The notes beneath the pieces were generated by a model. That model was not told the DNA's origin and searched no databases. It saw only the letters and a list, made by a program, of their open reading frames with translations. The translations under genes were made by a program, and so were the position numbers. A DNA stretch of 64,000 bases from Palsa-504 sp963739135 (GTDB lineage: Bacteria; Actinomycetota; Actinomycetes; Streptosporangiales; Streptosporangiaceae). The DNA is taken from NCBI GenBank assembly GCA_963739135.1, contig CAVTZG010000022.1, positions 1-64,000 on the forward strand, written 5' to 3'. Shown one piece after another: positions 32,757 through 40,848 of the stretch (the first letter of the stretch is position 1; each line of letters begins with the position of its first letter).

Positions 32757-33614
32757 ATGACTCTCCACAGCCCGGTACCAAACAAGGTCCCGCCCGGCCG
32801 GCTGCTCCTGCGGACCGGGGGGCCGTGCGGCATCGCTCCCGAGCACCTGCTCCACGTGTTCGGCGCGCAACGGCAACGGTTCGCCGCGGTCCTGCGAGGG
32901 TTCGGCCCCGATGACTGGGCCGGCCCGACCCGGTGCGCCGATTGGTCGGCGCACGACGTGGTCCGCCATCTGTGCGACTACAACGCGATCGCAGCTGGCA
33001 CCGATGACCGCGCGCTCGACCTCACCGCTGGCTTCGACCCGCGAATCACCCCTCGCGGCTGGCCGGCGGTATCGGCCAGCCAGTCGCCGGGCGCCAGCTT
33101 CAGCCGTTTCCTGGTAACCACAGAGGAGCTGCTCGCGCTCCTGCGCGACCGGCTGGCCCAGGGCCTCAGGTTCGACGTCCGCCTGCCGTACGGGCCGATG
33201 GACTGGACGATCCTGGTGCTGCACGCTTTTTGGGACTCCTGGCTTCACGAATGCGACATGCTGCTCGCCCGGGGTCGCGAACACCCCACTGACGGCGACG
33301 CAACCGTCTACGCGGCCGCGTACGGGCTGTTCATCGCCGGCGCCGTGGCAGCGATGTTCGGCGGGCAGGTGCAGGAGAAACTCACCCTGGGCGGCGACGG
33401 CGGCGGCGTCTTCGAACTGGACAGCCGGGACGGTGTCACGCTCACCGTCAGCCGGGTACCCACGGCGGGGCCGCCCGCAGCCGAGGTCACCGACGCGCTC
33501 GCCGGCCGCCTGCCGGCCACCGCCGTGCTCGGCGATCTGCCGACCAGCTCACGCGCCGCCCTGTTGCACATGGCGAACTTCTTCAACATGCCGGTCCAGC
33601 CCAGCCCCCGGTGA
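32757..33614 (+). CDS. Maleylpyruvate isomerase N-terminal (MDMPI) family protein
   Basis: A 285-residue protein of the mycothiol-dependent maleylpyruvate isomerase/DinB-like group: FAAVLRGFGPDDWAGPTRCADWSAHDVVRHLCDYN is the four-helix start, with His residues for a metal site (HDVVRHL and HAFWDSWLHECDMLL). The C-terminal part resembles the usual TIGR03083-type tail. Members conjugate or isomerise substrates with mycothiol. It is in an operon with the TetR gene. Substrate unknown. Confidence 0.85.
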   Translation: MTLHSPVPNKVPPGRLLLRTGGPCGIAPEHLLHVFGAQRQRFAAVLRGFGPDDWAGPTRCADWSAHDVVRHLCDYNAIAAGTDDRALDLTAGFDPRITPRGWPAVSASQSPGASFSRFLVTTEELLALLRDRLAQGLRFDVRLPYGPMDWTILVLHAFWDSWLHECDMLLARGREHPTDGDATVYAAAYGLFIAGAVAAMFGGQVQEKLTLGGDGGGVFELDSRDGVTLTVSRVPTAGPPAAEVTDALAGRLPATAVLGDLPTSSRAALLHMANFFNMPVQPSPR

Positions 33615-34276
33615 GAACCCCGGCCAAGCGCTGAAACAACGCCTAGCACGCCACTGTTAACTGGCGGATCTGTGCTGACAAGCATCAAGCCACTGCCAGC
33701 TACATCAGCCGACGTTAGGACTCTCGTTCGCATCGACTGCGGACGGGCCTCAGTCGCGATCTGACTGCTGCCTGTCTCGAGCATCGGCAAAGACGGGTGT
33801 TAGGAGGACCCTTCCGCCTGGCGCTGCGGAAGGAGCCCGCAGCGTCTGTCCGGTGTCCCGTATAGGGCACCCATGCGGGAATCTTCACCGGGCGGGTCTT
33901 ACGGGACGGCCTCTCGCGGGCGTCGCCTCCGACCTGAGTGTTCCCGTATGAGGGTCGCCTATCGGTGAGCCGTTCCGGCCTCACCGTCTCGGTTCTGGCT
34001 CGGTCAGCTCGGTCGGTGGGCTCGAGCACACTCTGGTTCATGACGTCTGTTGCGCTGTTCACTCGGTTTTGGGTGTTGGCCAAGGGTCCTGGGCGCTGCA
34101 GTGGCCGCGTTCCTGACCCGGGGCATCGAAGGGACCGACGCCGCGGGAGTCAATCGAGCGACTCGCCTAACGAGCATGGGCGTCGTCGGTCCGTTGCCTC
34201 CGCTCCCGGCCGTCGCGGGCGCCGCGCAGCCACGAACAGAAGAAAGCCGATGCATTCGGCCATTGAGAATCTCCCC
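33615..34276. other. Gene-free stretch
   Basis: About 660 bases. Open frames here lack coding bias and resemble no family I know. No clear repeat or promoter is seen. Confidence 0.45.
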
Positions 34277-34696
34277 TCACGTCAGCTTTAGCGGTTCCCG
34301 GTTAGGAGCAGCCCCGCGAGACCGGAGCTCCTGGTTCAGGCGCTGCTGATACCTGTGGCTCGGGTTCGTGCCCGGGACCGTCGGCCGACGGCCGGGCTTG
34401 CGGCGCTTGCTCGTGTCGTACTTAGCCGCGGCCAGCTTGCGGTGCCAGGCCAGCAGCGTCGCGGGTGTCACGGGAAAGATCTCTGTCCAGCGCCTGCGGG
34501 GAAGGAGCCGAGCCAGCGCGGCGAACCACGCCCTGTCGGCCGGCTCGTACCGGACGCGGCCGATGTGGCGGCGCAGTACCGCGTTCTCGTGCCGGAGCAC
34601 CAGCAGTTCAGCAGCCTCCACCTGGTCGCCGCGGAACACCAGGACAGCCACGCCGAGTACCCGGCACGTCAGCAGGTAGACGATCTTGAGCAGCAC
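34277..34696 (-). pseudogene. Integrase-core transposase, N-terminal fragment
   Basis: VLLKIVYLLTCRVLGVAVLVFRGD, LLVLRHENAVLRRHIGRVRYEPADRAWFAAL and VTPATLLAWHRKLAA are the standard start of an actinomycete integrase-core (rve) transposase. After KPGRRPTV the DDE core is missing and the frame ends in an unrelated short tail. The GTG at 34696 is the usual start. It overlaps the broken end of an IS110 gene. Confidence 0.8.
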
Positions 34697-34759
34697 CCGC
34701 CCAGCCAACCATCACCGCATCAAGCCTGCTGGCGATAGCGCAGGTCAGCCACTCAATCG

Positions 34760-35702
34760 AGTATTCGGGCGGCACAGGGTCAGAGCCCAGCCGGGTGAAC
34801 ACGATCCGCCACAAGGCATGATTGGCCTGGCGGTGACCGCCGGGGTTGAGCCGGTGGCGAGTGCGTTTGCCCGATGATGCGGGGATCGGGGCGGCGCCGC
34901 ACAGGTGCGCCCAGGCCGCCTCGGAGCGGAGCCGCCCGGGATGGTCCCCGGCGGCGATGAGCAGCAGCGCGGCGGTGCGGGGCCCGATCCCGTACAGGGC
35001 GAGCAGGCCCGGCGCGCGAGCGGTGACCAGCGGGACGATGAGATCGTCCAGGCGGCCGAGCTGGCCGTCCAGGAACTGTGCGCGCCGTCCCAGTTCCCGT
35101 AGCGCGACGCGGACGGCATAGCCCGCGACGTCGCCTGGGCGAGGCCGCAGCGACGCGAGTCCGGCGACCAGGGCGGCCGGGGTGTGCCGGGTGAACCGGG
35201 CTCGCAGGTCATCGGGCCCGGTCAAGATCAGGGCCCTGGCCTGGTTGATCGTCCGGGTGCGTTCGCCGGCGGCGCTGCGCCTGGCGACCATCAGCGCCCG
35301 GATCGCCTCCACCGCGCCGTCCCGGCCCTTCGGCGCGCCGCGGGCCCGGCCCGACTGCGCGGCCCGCGCGGCGCTGACCGCGTCCAGCGGGTCGGACTTG
35401 CCCTGCCGGTGCCGGTCCTGGCGGTCCGAGCGGTCCACCTCGACGACCCGGATGCCCGCTGCGGTGACGTGGCGGGCCAGCCCGGCGCCGTAACTGCCGG
35501 TCCCTTCGATCCCCACCAGGGCGACGGTCCCGAACCCGCCCAGCCAGCCCAGCAGGCGGGCATAGCCGGCCGCGGTGGCGGGGAACTCCCGGACGCCCAG
35601 CAGACCGCCGACCGAATCGAGCGCGGCGGCGACGTGCATATCGGCGTGGGTGTCCACGCCGCCGGTGATGGGGCGTGCTTCTTCTACGATGGTCAAGGCC
35701 AT
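34760..35702 (-). pseudogene. IS110 family transposase, copy 2, 3' truncated
   Basis: The frame starts MALTIVEEARPITGGVDTHAD (first Asp of the DEDD domain), then ALVGIEGTGSYGAGLAR, DRQDRHRQGKSDPLDAVSAARA and the Tnp_20 domain (LYGIGPRTAALLLIAAGDHP, LRSEAAWAHLCGAAPIPASSGKR, HRQANHALWRIVFTRL). Homology stops near SDPVPPEY, about 50-80 residues early, where the integrase relic begins. ATG 35702 follows GAAAGGG. The enzyme probably lacks its last helices. Confidence 0.88.
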
Positions 35703-35759
35703 CCCTTTCTCAGGTTGAGGGATGGCACACACCCGCTGGCCCGTCGGACCTGTGAACCC

Positions 35760-36010
35760 CGGCCTCTAGTCCAGGCTGGGCAGATCAGACCGGCACCGCC
35801 GGCAGGTGCCATATAAAACCTGGGGCCCGGCCGACAGATCGTCTCGCAGGACAGCCCGGACGGCGTCAGCCGAATCGGAGGTCAGGCCGGGACCCAGGCT
35901 CCCGACCCTACGCCCCTGTTCAGTCAAGATCAGGGAAGCCGGGCCGGAAGCGTTATCCACACTCTCCCTGCCGACTATGTGCGGATCCCCTCGCGTTGGC
36001 CTCAACGCGC
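35760..36010 (-). ncRNA. Candidate IS110 bridge RNA region (copy 2 end)
   Basis: The non-coding end upstream of the transposase carries CCCGACCCTA and GGGCCGGAA blocks that recur without a transposase at 18380-18510. Its position fits an IS110 bridge RNA. Loop assignments cannot be made by eye. Confidence 0.4.
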
Positions 36011-36126
36011 TGGCGGGTACAGATCAGCCATTTCGGAGCGGTCCAAGTCCGGCCGGGCGTATCGGTCTTCTGGTGGCGGTCCTGCCTGGCAGTCCCGGGG
36101 ACGCGCTTGGCGGCGGGTTTGGGTGT

Positions 36127-38811
36127 CTAGCTGATGGCTCCGGTATCGCCGGCTCTTGGCGGGCCGGCTGGGCGGGTGGGGTCGGGTGGTGCTTCCGCTA
36201 GCGCGTACTCAACGGCGCGGCTGCCTCCAAGGGACTGGCCCCGTGTCCAGGCCTGCTCGAATGCCGCATCTCCCATGCGGGAGCGCAGCGCGGCCAGGAG
36301 ACCATCGTCGTGGGCGGCGCGCGGCACGAGCGCGTGCAGCCAGCCGCTGCCCTTGGCTTGCAGGAGGGCGCCTGCGGCGGCGAGCAGATGCACGGCGCGC
36401 TCGAGGTTGTCCTGCCGGATGGCGACCGCGGCGAGCGCCTCGAGGTAGTAGGCGACGCTTGGTTCGTCTCTGGCCTCGGCCGACTGCGACACCCCTTCCT
36501 GCAGGCGTTCCGCCGCGCCGGTCAGATCACCCTGTGCCTGGCTGCTGAGCGCCAGGTCGTAAAGCGACACGAGGATGGTGAACCGGTCCTGCGCGCTGCG
36601 GGCCGCGTTCAGGGCCTCGGTGAACAGCTGCGCTGCGCGGTCGTGATCTGCCTGGCTGAGCCGGATCTGGCCGAGGAAATTGCACACGAGCGCCACGTCC
36701 AGCAGGTGCTGCAGACGCACGGGTCCGGCGAGCCGGCCGTTGCCGGCCTCCCGCAGCGGGGCGAGCGTCTGTTCGAGCAGCTCGCTGGCCCGCGCGTCCT
36801 GGTGCTGCAATGCCAGCAGGTGACCCAGGAACGCTGCCGCCGTGGCTGCGCCCAGCATGTCCCCGGCCTGGCGGTACAGCGGCAGGCTCTGCTCCAGGAG
36901 CGGCTGCGCGGTGGCCTGGTCCCCGGACGCGAACAGGCCGAAGCCGGTGCCGCTCAGCGCCAGGGCACGCTGCCGCGGCGGCAGGTGCTCGCTCTTGGCC
37001 AGGATGTCCCCGTAGGAGGCGAGTTCTTCGGCGTGGCCGCGCAGCCACCAGAACCTCCAGGTCGCCCAGGACAGCTGTATCGCCGGCTCGAGCTGGTCGT
37101 GTGCCACCAGCCAGGACATCGCGGCGCCCAGGTTGCCGTGCTCGGTCTCGAGCCGGTCCAGCCACGCCAGCTGTCCGGGACCTTGCAGCTCGGCTGGAGC
37201 CGGCTCGGCGAGCGCCCGGAAGTAGGCCGCGTGCCGGTCGTGCGCCTCCCGCCAGTCAGCGCCGTCGCGCAGGCGCTCCAGCGCGTACTCCCGGATGGTC
37301 TGCAGCAGCCCGAAGCGCGGCTCGCCGTCGCGCACCTGCGGCTGCACCAGGCTGCTGTCCACCAGCGAGCCCAGCGTGTCCATGACGTGCCCCCCCCGGC
37401 CCGGGTCCGCCGGCCCGGCGGCGCCGACGGCCTGTGCGGCGGGCAGGTCGAAGGTTCCCGCAAACACCCCCAGACGGGCGAACAGCGCCTGCTCGCGGGC
37501 GGACAGCAGGCCGAAGCTCCAGTCCAGGGTGTTCCGCAATGTCTGCTGCCGCTCGGGCAGGTCGCGCGCTCCGCCGGTCAGCAGCCCCATCCTGTCGTCG
37601 AGCCGGGCCAGCAGGGCCTGCGGTGGCAGCAGCCTGACCCTGGCCGCGGCCAGCTCGATGGCCAGCGGCAGCCCGTCCAGCCGCCGGCAGATCTCAGCGA
37701 CCGCCCCGGCGTTCCCGCTGGTCAGCTCGAAACCCGCGGACGCGGCTTGCGCCCGCTCCACGAACAGACGCACCGACGCGCACCGCTGCACCTCCGCGGC
37801 ATCCCCCCCGGCCCCAATCGGCGGCACCGGCAGCGGCGGCACCGGGAACTCGTGCTCACCGCTGAGCCGCAACACCATCCGGCTGGTCACCAGCGCCACC
37901 ACGCCCGCAGCGGCGCCCAGCAGCTCGGCAACCACCGGAGCCGCCCCCATCACCTGCTCGAAGTTGTCCAGCACCAGCACCAGCCGCCGGGCGCGCAGGT
38001 ACGACTTCAGGCCGGTGATCAGCGCGCCGCCCGAGGTGTCCAGCCCCAGCGCGGCGGCGATCGCGGCCGTCACCAGCTCGGCCGCCCGGACCGAGCCGAG
38101 CTCAACGAACCGCACCCCGTCCGCGAAGCCCGCACCCACCCGCTGCGCGACCTCCACCGCGAGCCTGCTCTTCCCGACTCCGCCCGGCCCGGTGAGGGTG
38201 ACCAGGCGCACGCCCTCGGCACACACCAGGCCGCCCACCGCCGCAACGTCATCGTCGCGGCCCACAACCGGCGTCGCCGGCACCGGCACCGCCCCTGCCA
38301 GCGACGCCCCGCCCGCGGCGCCGTCCCCCGCCGGCGCCATCTCGAACCGCTCGCTCAGCAGCACGGCCAGGTCGTTCTCGACCAGGCGCTGCAGCTCGGC
38401 GGCAGCAGAGAAGCGCTGGTAGGACACGTCACCGGCATCCCTGATCCGGGTCAGCATCTCCGCCAGCCGCGACTCACGCTCCGGCGCCGGCGACTTCACA
38501 TAGATCAGCCTGGGCAGCCCCGCCGACAGCAGGTACTCATCCTCCAGCCCGGAAACCTGCTCCCCCGGCGCGACCCAGCCGTAGCTCTGCCAGTACACAC
38601 CCACGAACACCTGGCTCTGCGCCAGGTAGGAGCGGTATACCTGCCGCGGCGGATGCGGCCGGGCGCCCAGCTCGAACATCACCGGCACCAGCCGCAGACG
38701 GGTCACCGCGTCCCGCACTGCCTGCCGCTCAGCGGCCAGTTCCTGCAGCGCAGAACTCACAAAGACCCGCAACCGCTGGTCAGGCGTGCGGATCACATCC
38801 GTCTCGGCCAT
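36127..38811 (-). CDS. DUF4062-NB-ARC-TPR STAND ATPase
   Basis: An 894-residue multidomain protein. DUF4062 (about 14-105) shows LRVFVSSALQELAAERQAVRD and VFVGVYWQSYGW. An NB-ARC ATPase follows: Walker A TGPGGVGKS (207-215), Walker B RLVLVLDNFEQV (276-287) and GLPLAIELAAARVRLL. A winged-helix linker then carries ERQQTLRNTLDWSFGLLS. The remaining ~400 residues are helical TPR-like repeats. There is no HTH, so it is not a classical AfsR/LuxR-type activator. STAND ATPases are ligand-triggered oligomerising switches used in signalling and phage defence. It stands alone between IS relics. Confidence 0.88.
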   Translation of the reverse strand: MAETDVIRTPDQRLRVFVSSALQELAAERQAVRDAVTRLRLVPVMFELGARPHPPRQVYRSYLAQSQVFVGVYWQSYGWVAPGEQVSGLEDEYLLSAGLPRLIYVKSPAPERESRLAEMLTRIRDAGDVSYQRFSAAAELQRLVENDLAVLLSERFEMAPAGDGAAGGASLAGAVPVPATPVVGRDDDVAAVGGLVCAEGVRLVTLTGPGGVGKSRLAVEVAQRVGAGFADGVRFVELGSVRAAELVTAAIAAALGLDTSGGALITGLKSYLRARRLVLVLDNFEQVMGAAPVVAELLGAAAGVVALVTSRMVLRLSGEHEFPVPPLPVPPIGAGGDAAEVQRCASVRLFVERAQAASAGFELTSGNAGAVAEICRRLDGLPLAIELAAARVRLLPPQALLARLDDRMGLLTGGARDLPERQQTLRNTLDWSFGLLSAREQALFARLGVFAGTFDLPAAQAVGAAGPADPGRGGHVMDTLGSLVDSSLVQPQVRDGEPRFGLLQTIREYALERLRDGADWREAHDRHAAYFRALAEPAPAELQGPGQLAWLDRLETEHGNLGAAMSWLVAHDQLEPAIQLSWATWRFWWLRGHAEELASYGDILAKSEHLPPRQRALALSGTGFGLFASGDQATAQPLLEQSLPLYRQAGDMLGAATAAAFLGHLLALQHQDARASELLEQTLAPLREAGNGRLAGPVRLQHLLDVALVCNFLGQIRLSQADHDRAAQLFTEALNAARSAQDRFTILVSLYDLALSSQAQGDLTGAAERLQEGVSQSAEARDEPSVAYYLEALAAVAIRQDNLERAVHLLAAAGALLQAKGSGWLHALVPRAAHDDGLLAALRSRMGDAAFEQAWTRGQSLGGSRAVEYALAEAPPDPTRPAGPPRAGDTGAIS

Positions 38812-38830
38812 TACTCCACAGCCTAGCTAG

Positions 38831-39439
38831 TCAGGTGAACAGGAGCGCGGCAGTGGCCAGCAACACCACGGCCGTCGCGCCGTGCACGCCGCAGACGGTG
38901 GCCTTCGGGCCGTTGCCGCCATTTAACCGGAGGATTGCTGGTTGCGGGGTTCTCCAGGGACGCCCGGCTGGGGGACGCTGCGGGCTCGGGGGGGTGGCCC
39001 CGAGACTGTGGCGGCCCGGAAGGTGCCCTGAGCTTGGGCTGGCTGGCGACCAGGTCGCGGTAGCGCACCGGGTCGTGGGTGACGCCAGCTCGAGCACGCG
39101 GTAGAACACCAGCCCCCGGCTGTGGGAGCGGCGGCGGTTGAAGCGGAACACGAACTCATCCAGGCAGCTGGGCAGGTGCGCCTCATCGACCGATCCCTGG
39201 TGGGTACCCAGCAGCCACCGTCTGGCCAGCGGCGCGACCCGGTGCACGGCGGGCAGCACCTCAGCGGGATGCTCGCCGGCGCGGGCGGCGCGCTGGTTGC
39301 GCCGCTCATGGGTATAGCCCAGGTCCTGCAGCCCGTTGTAGCCTCGCCAGGCGCCGGTGATGACCCGGGCACCCGGCTCGATGTGGCTGGTTACGAAGGA
39401 ATGCAGCCAGGCGGCCGACCCGTCGGCCACGATCGCCAT
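38831..39439 (-). pseudogene. IS1595-type transposase, C-terminal fragment
   Basis: MAIVADGSAAWLHSF, GARVITGAWRGYNGL, GYTHERRN, HRVAPLARRWLLGTHQGSV and FVFRFNRRRSHSRGLVFYR are the C-terminal half of an IS1595 (ISXO2-like) DDE transposase. Near 39080 the frame shifts and the tail (VTHDPVRYRDLVASQPKL) continues in another frame. The zinc-ribbon N-terminal half is missing. Confidence 0.85.
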
Positions 39440-39762
39440 CCGGCACCGGCCGTTATGGCCGGGCCAGCCGGCGTGCAGAAATGCCAGTTCGGGATCCCGT
39501 CGAGGCAGTCATGCGATGGCCAAGTTGCCGACCATGACGGCGGTTCGCGCGCAGCTTCTGACGTCGCAATCAGTGTTCTCGGTGATGGTCCGCCTGGCCG
39601 GAGTAGGGCCAGGCGGACCGTGCCATCCCGCCGGTGGCCTGCCGGGCAGCTCCGGCGACGTAGGCTGCGACGATATAAGTCGCATGCCGGTCCAGCGAGG
39701 TGCGGGCCCGGTCATAAGCCGCCTCTCATGCGGATCCGCGTACCACGATGCGCTAGGCGTGG

Positions 39763-39954
39763 TCAGCGGCGCCCTGGTGTGACTGATGCGAAGGTAAGCA
39801 GGAAGTCCTCCTGGGCGAAGGTCTCGAGCGCGCGGGGGCCGCGCGCCGTCCGGACCGCAGCGATGGCCGCGTCTGGAAGCATCCCGGCGGCGACCAGGAA
39901 GCATGCCGCAACCGTTCCGCTCCGGCCACGCCCGCCCATGCTGGTCGCGACCAC
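39763..39954 (-). pseudogene. Duplicated phosphatase tail with Cys to Ser change
   Basis: The 63 codons match the last part of the triple-fusion protein at 40849-43191 (GRSGTVAAC, LVAAGMLPDAAIAAVRTARGP, TFASVTPGRR). The corresponding DNA (about 39755-39960 and 40845-41050) is a direct duplication ~1.09 kb apart. The catalytic CMGGLGRSG motif is SMGGRGRSG here, so the nucleophile Cys is lost. The 5' part is absent. Confidence 0.8.
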
Positions 39955-39986
39955 TGCCCCGTACGGGCGGGCGGCTGCGCGGAACG

Positions 39987-40448
39987 TCAGGCACTGCTCA
40001 CCGTCGCGTAACCCAGGCTGGCCACAGCGGCCACCGCGTCGTCAAAGTAGGCCAGGCTGACCTGCGGCCGGGCGGAGACAATCATCTGACGCACCGCGGG
40101 GCCATTGACACCGAGTGCCATAAGGATCGCGGCGGCCATGGACGGACCCCGGTTCACGCCGGCCGCGCAGTGCGCGTACACCTTGGTACGGGGCTGCGCC
40201 AGGGCAGGCAGCGCGAACCCGATGCCCGCGCCGAACCACGCGGGCGGCTTAGGATGCTGCCCGTCGTCCGCGGTCGGGTCGTACAGGTAGTGCGCGCCGG
40301 AGCTGGCCAGCAGCGGGCCGTCATCAAACTCGGCACGGCAGTCAATGATGTGCGTGATTCCGGCACCGAGCAGCTGCTGCACGTCCGCCGCGCTGCTCAC
40401 CGCAGCGCCGGTCGCCAGCCGCGCCGTCACGAAACTGAAGTCAGCCAC
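39987..40448 (-). CDS. Dual-specificity-type protein phosphatase
   Basis: A 153-residue phosphatase with the P-loop HCAAGVNRGPS (Cys94, Arg100) and the general-acid-side strand ITHIIDCRAEFDD. It probably removes phosphate from Ser/Thr/Tyr or a small molecule via a phosphocysteine intermediate. GTG 40448 is chosen because GGAGGG lies 8 bases upstream; the longer frame runs through tandem repeats of the preceding gene. It is the last gene of a three-gene minus-strand operon behind the fusion protein that itself ends in a phosphatase. Confidence 0.82.
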   Translation of the reverse strand: MADFSFVTARLATGAAVSSAADVQQLLGAGITHIIDCRAEFDDGPLLASSGAHYLYDPTADDGQHPKPPAWFGAGIGFALPALAQPRTKVYAHCAAGVNRGPSMAAAILMALGVNGPAVRQMIVSARPQVSLAYFDDAVAAVASLGYATVSSA

Positions 40449-40486
40449 GCCTGTCCCTCCGCCCGGTGCCGTCGTACGGGCCGGTA

Positions 40487-40807
40487 CTACGGTGGCGGAA
40501 GCCGAGCATCCGCCACCACCAGTGCCGCTCCCACCAGTGCCGCTCCCACCAGTGCCGCTCCCACCAGTGCCGCTCCCACCAGCGCTTCTCCCACTGCCAC
40601 CACTTCGGCCACTCGTACCTGCGCTCGGCCGGTGATGCCTCTTGCGATGAGGAGAGACCACACCTGAGCTATCGGGACCCTACCTATCCGGCTCTCCTCA
40701 GCCTCCGAGATCACCTGATTCTCCAGCTGCCGCAGCCGCCACCGCACCGCCGCCAAGCCGGCCCGCCGTGTGCCCCAGCACTGCGCCTTTCCTGAGCTTG
40801 CGTCCAT
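40487..40807 (-). CDS. Small protein with ALVGA pentapeptide repeats
   Basis: The 106-residue frame begins MDASSGKAQCWGTRR, continues RLRQLENQVISEAEESRIGRVPIAQVWSLL in helical register, and ends in five 5-residue repeats (ALVGA type) encoded by a 15-bp tandem repeat. ATG 40807 is 41 bases after the fusion gene stop and the frame ends 38 bases before the phosphatase start, so the spacing is operon-like. No family recognised. It may be a small membrane-active or assembly protein because the repeat is hydrophobic. Confidence 0.5.
   Translation of the reverse strand: MDASSGKAQCWGTRRAGLAAVRWRLRQLENQVISEAEESRIGRVPIAQVWSLLIARGITGRAQVRVAEVVAVGEALVGAALVGAALVGAALVGAALVVADARLPPP
40517..40591. repeat. 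15-bp tandem repeat, five copies
   Basis: CACCAGTGCCGCTCC is repeated four times exactly and once with two changes. In the minus-strand frame of the 106-residue ORF it encodes hydrophobic pentapeptides. A 15-bp unit keeps frame on gain or loss of copies. Confidence 0.9.
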
Positions 40808-40848
40808 GTGACGCTGACGAGTGGGCGGGTCCGGCTGGCCGATGTTGG

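Noticed and set aside
36310..38826. Long plus-strand ORF antisense to the STAND gene
   Set aside because: Low-complexity antisense shadow of a gene with clear DUF4062 and ATPase motifs.
40516..40600. CRISPR-like appearance of the 15-bp repeats
   Set aside because: The repeats are contiguous with no spacers and lie in an open reading frame; a coding tandem repeat explains them.
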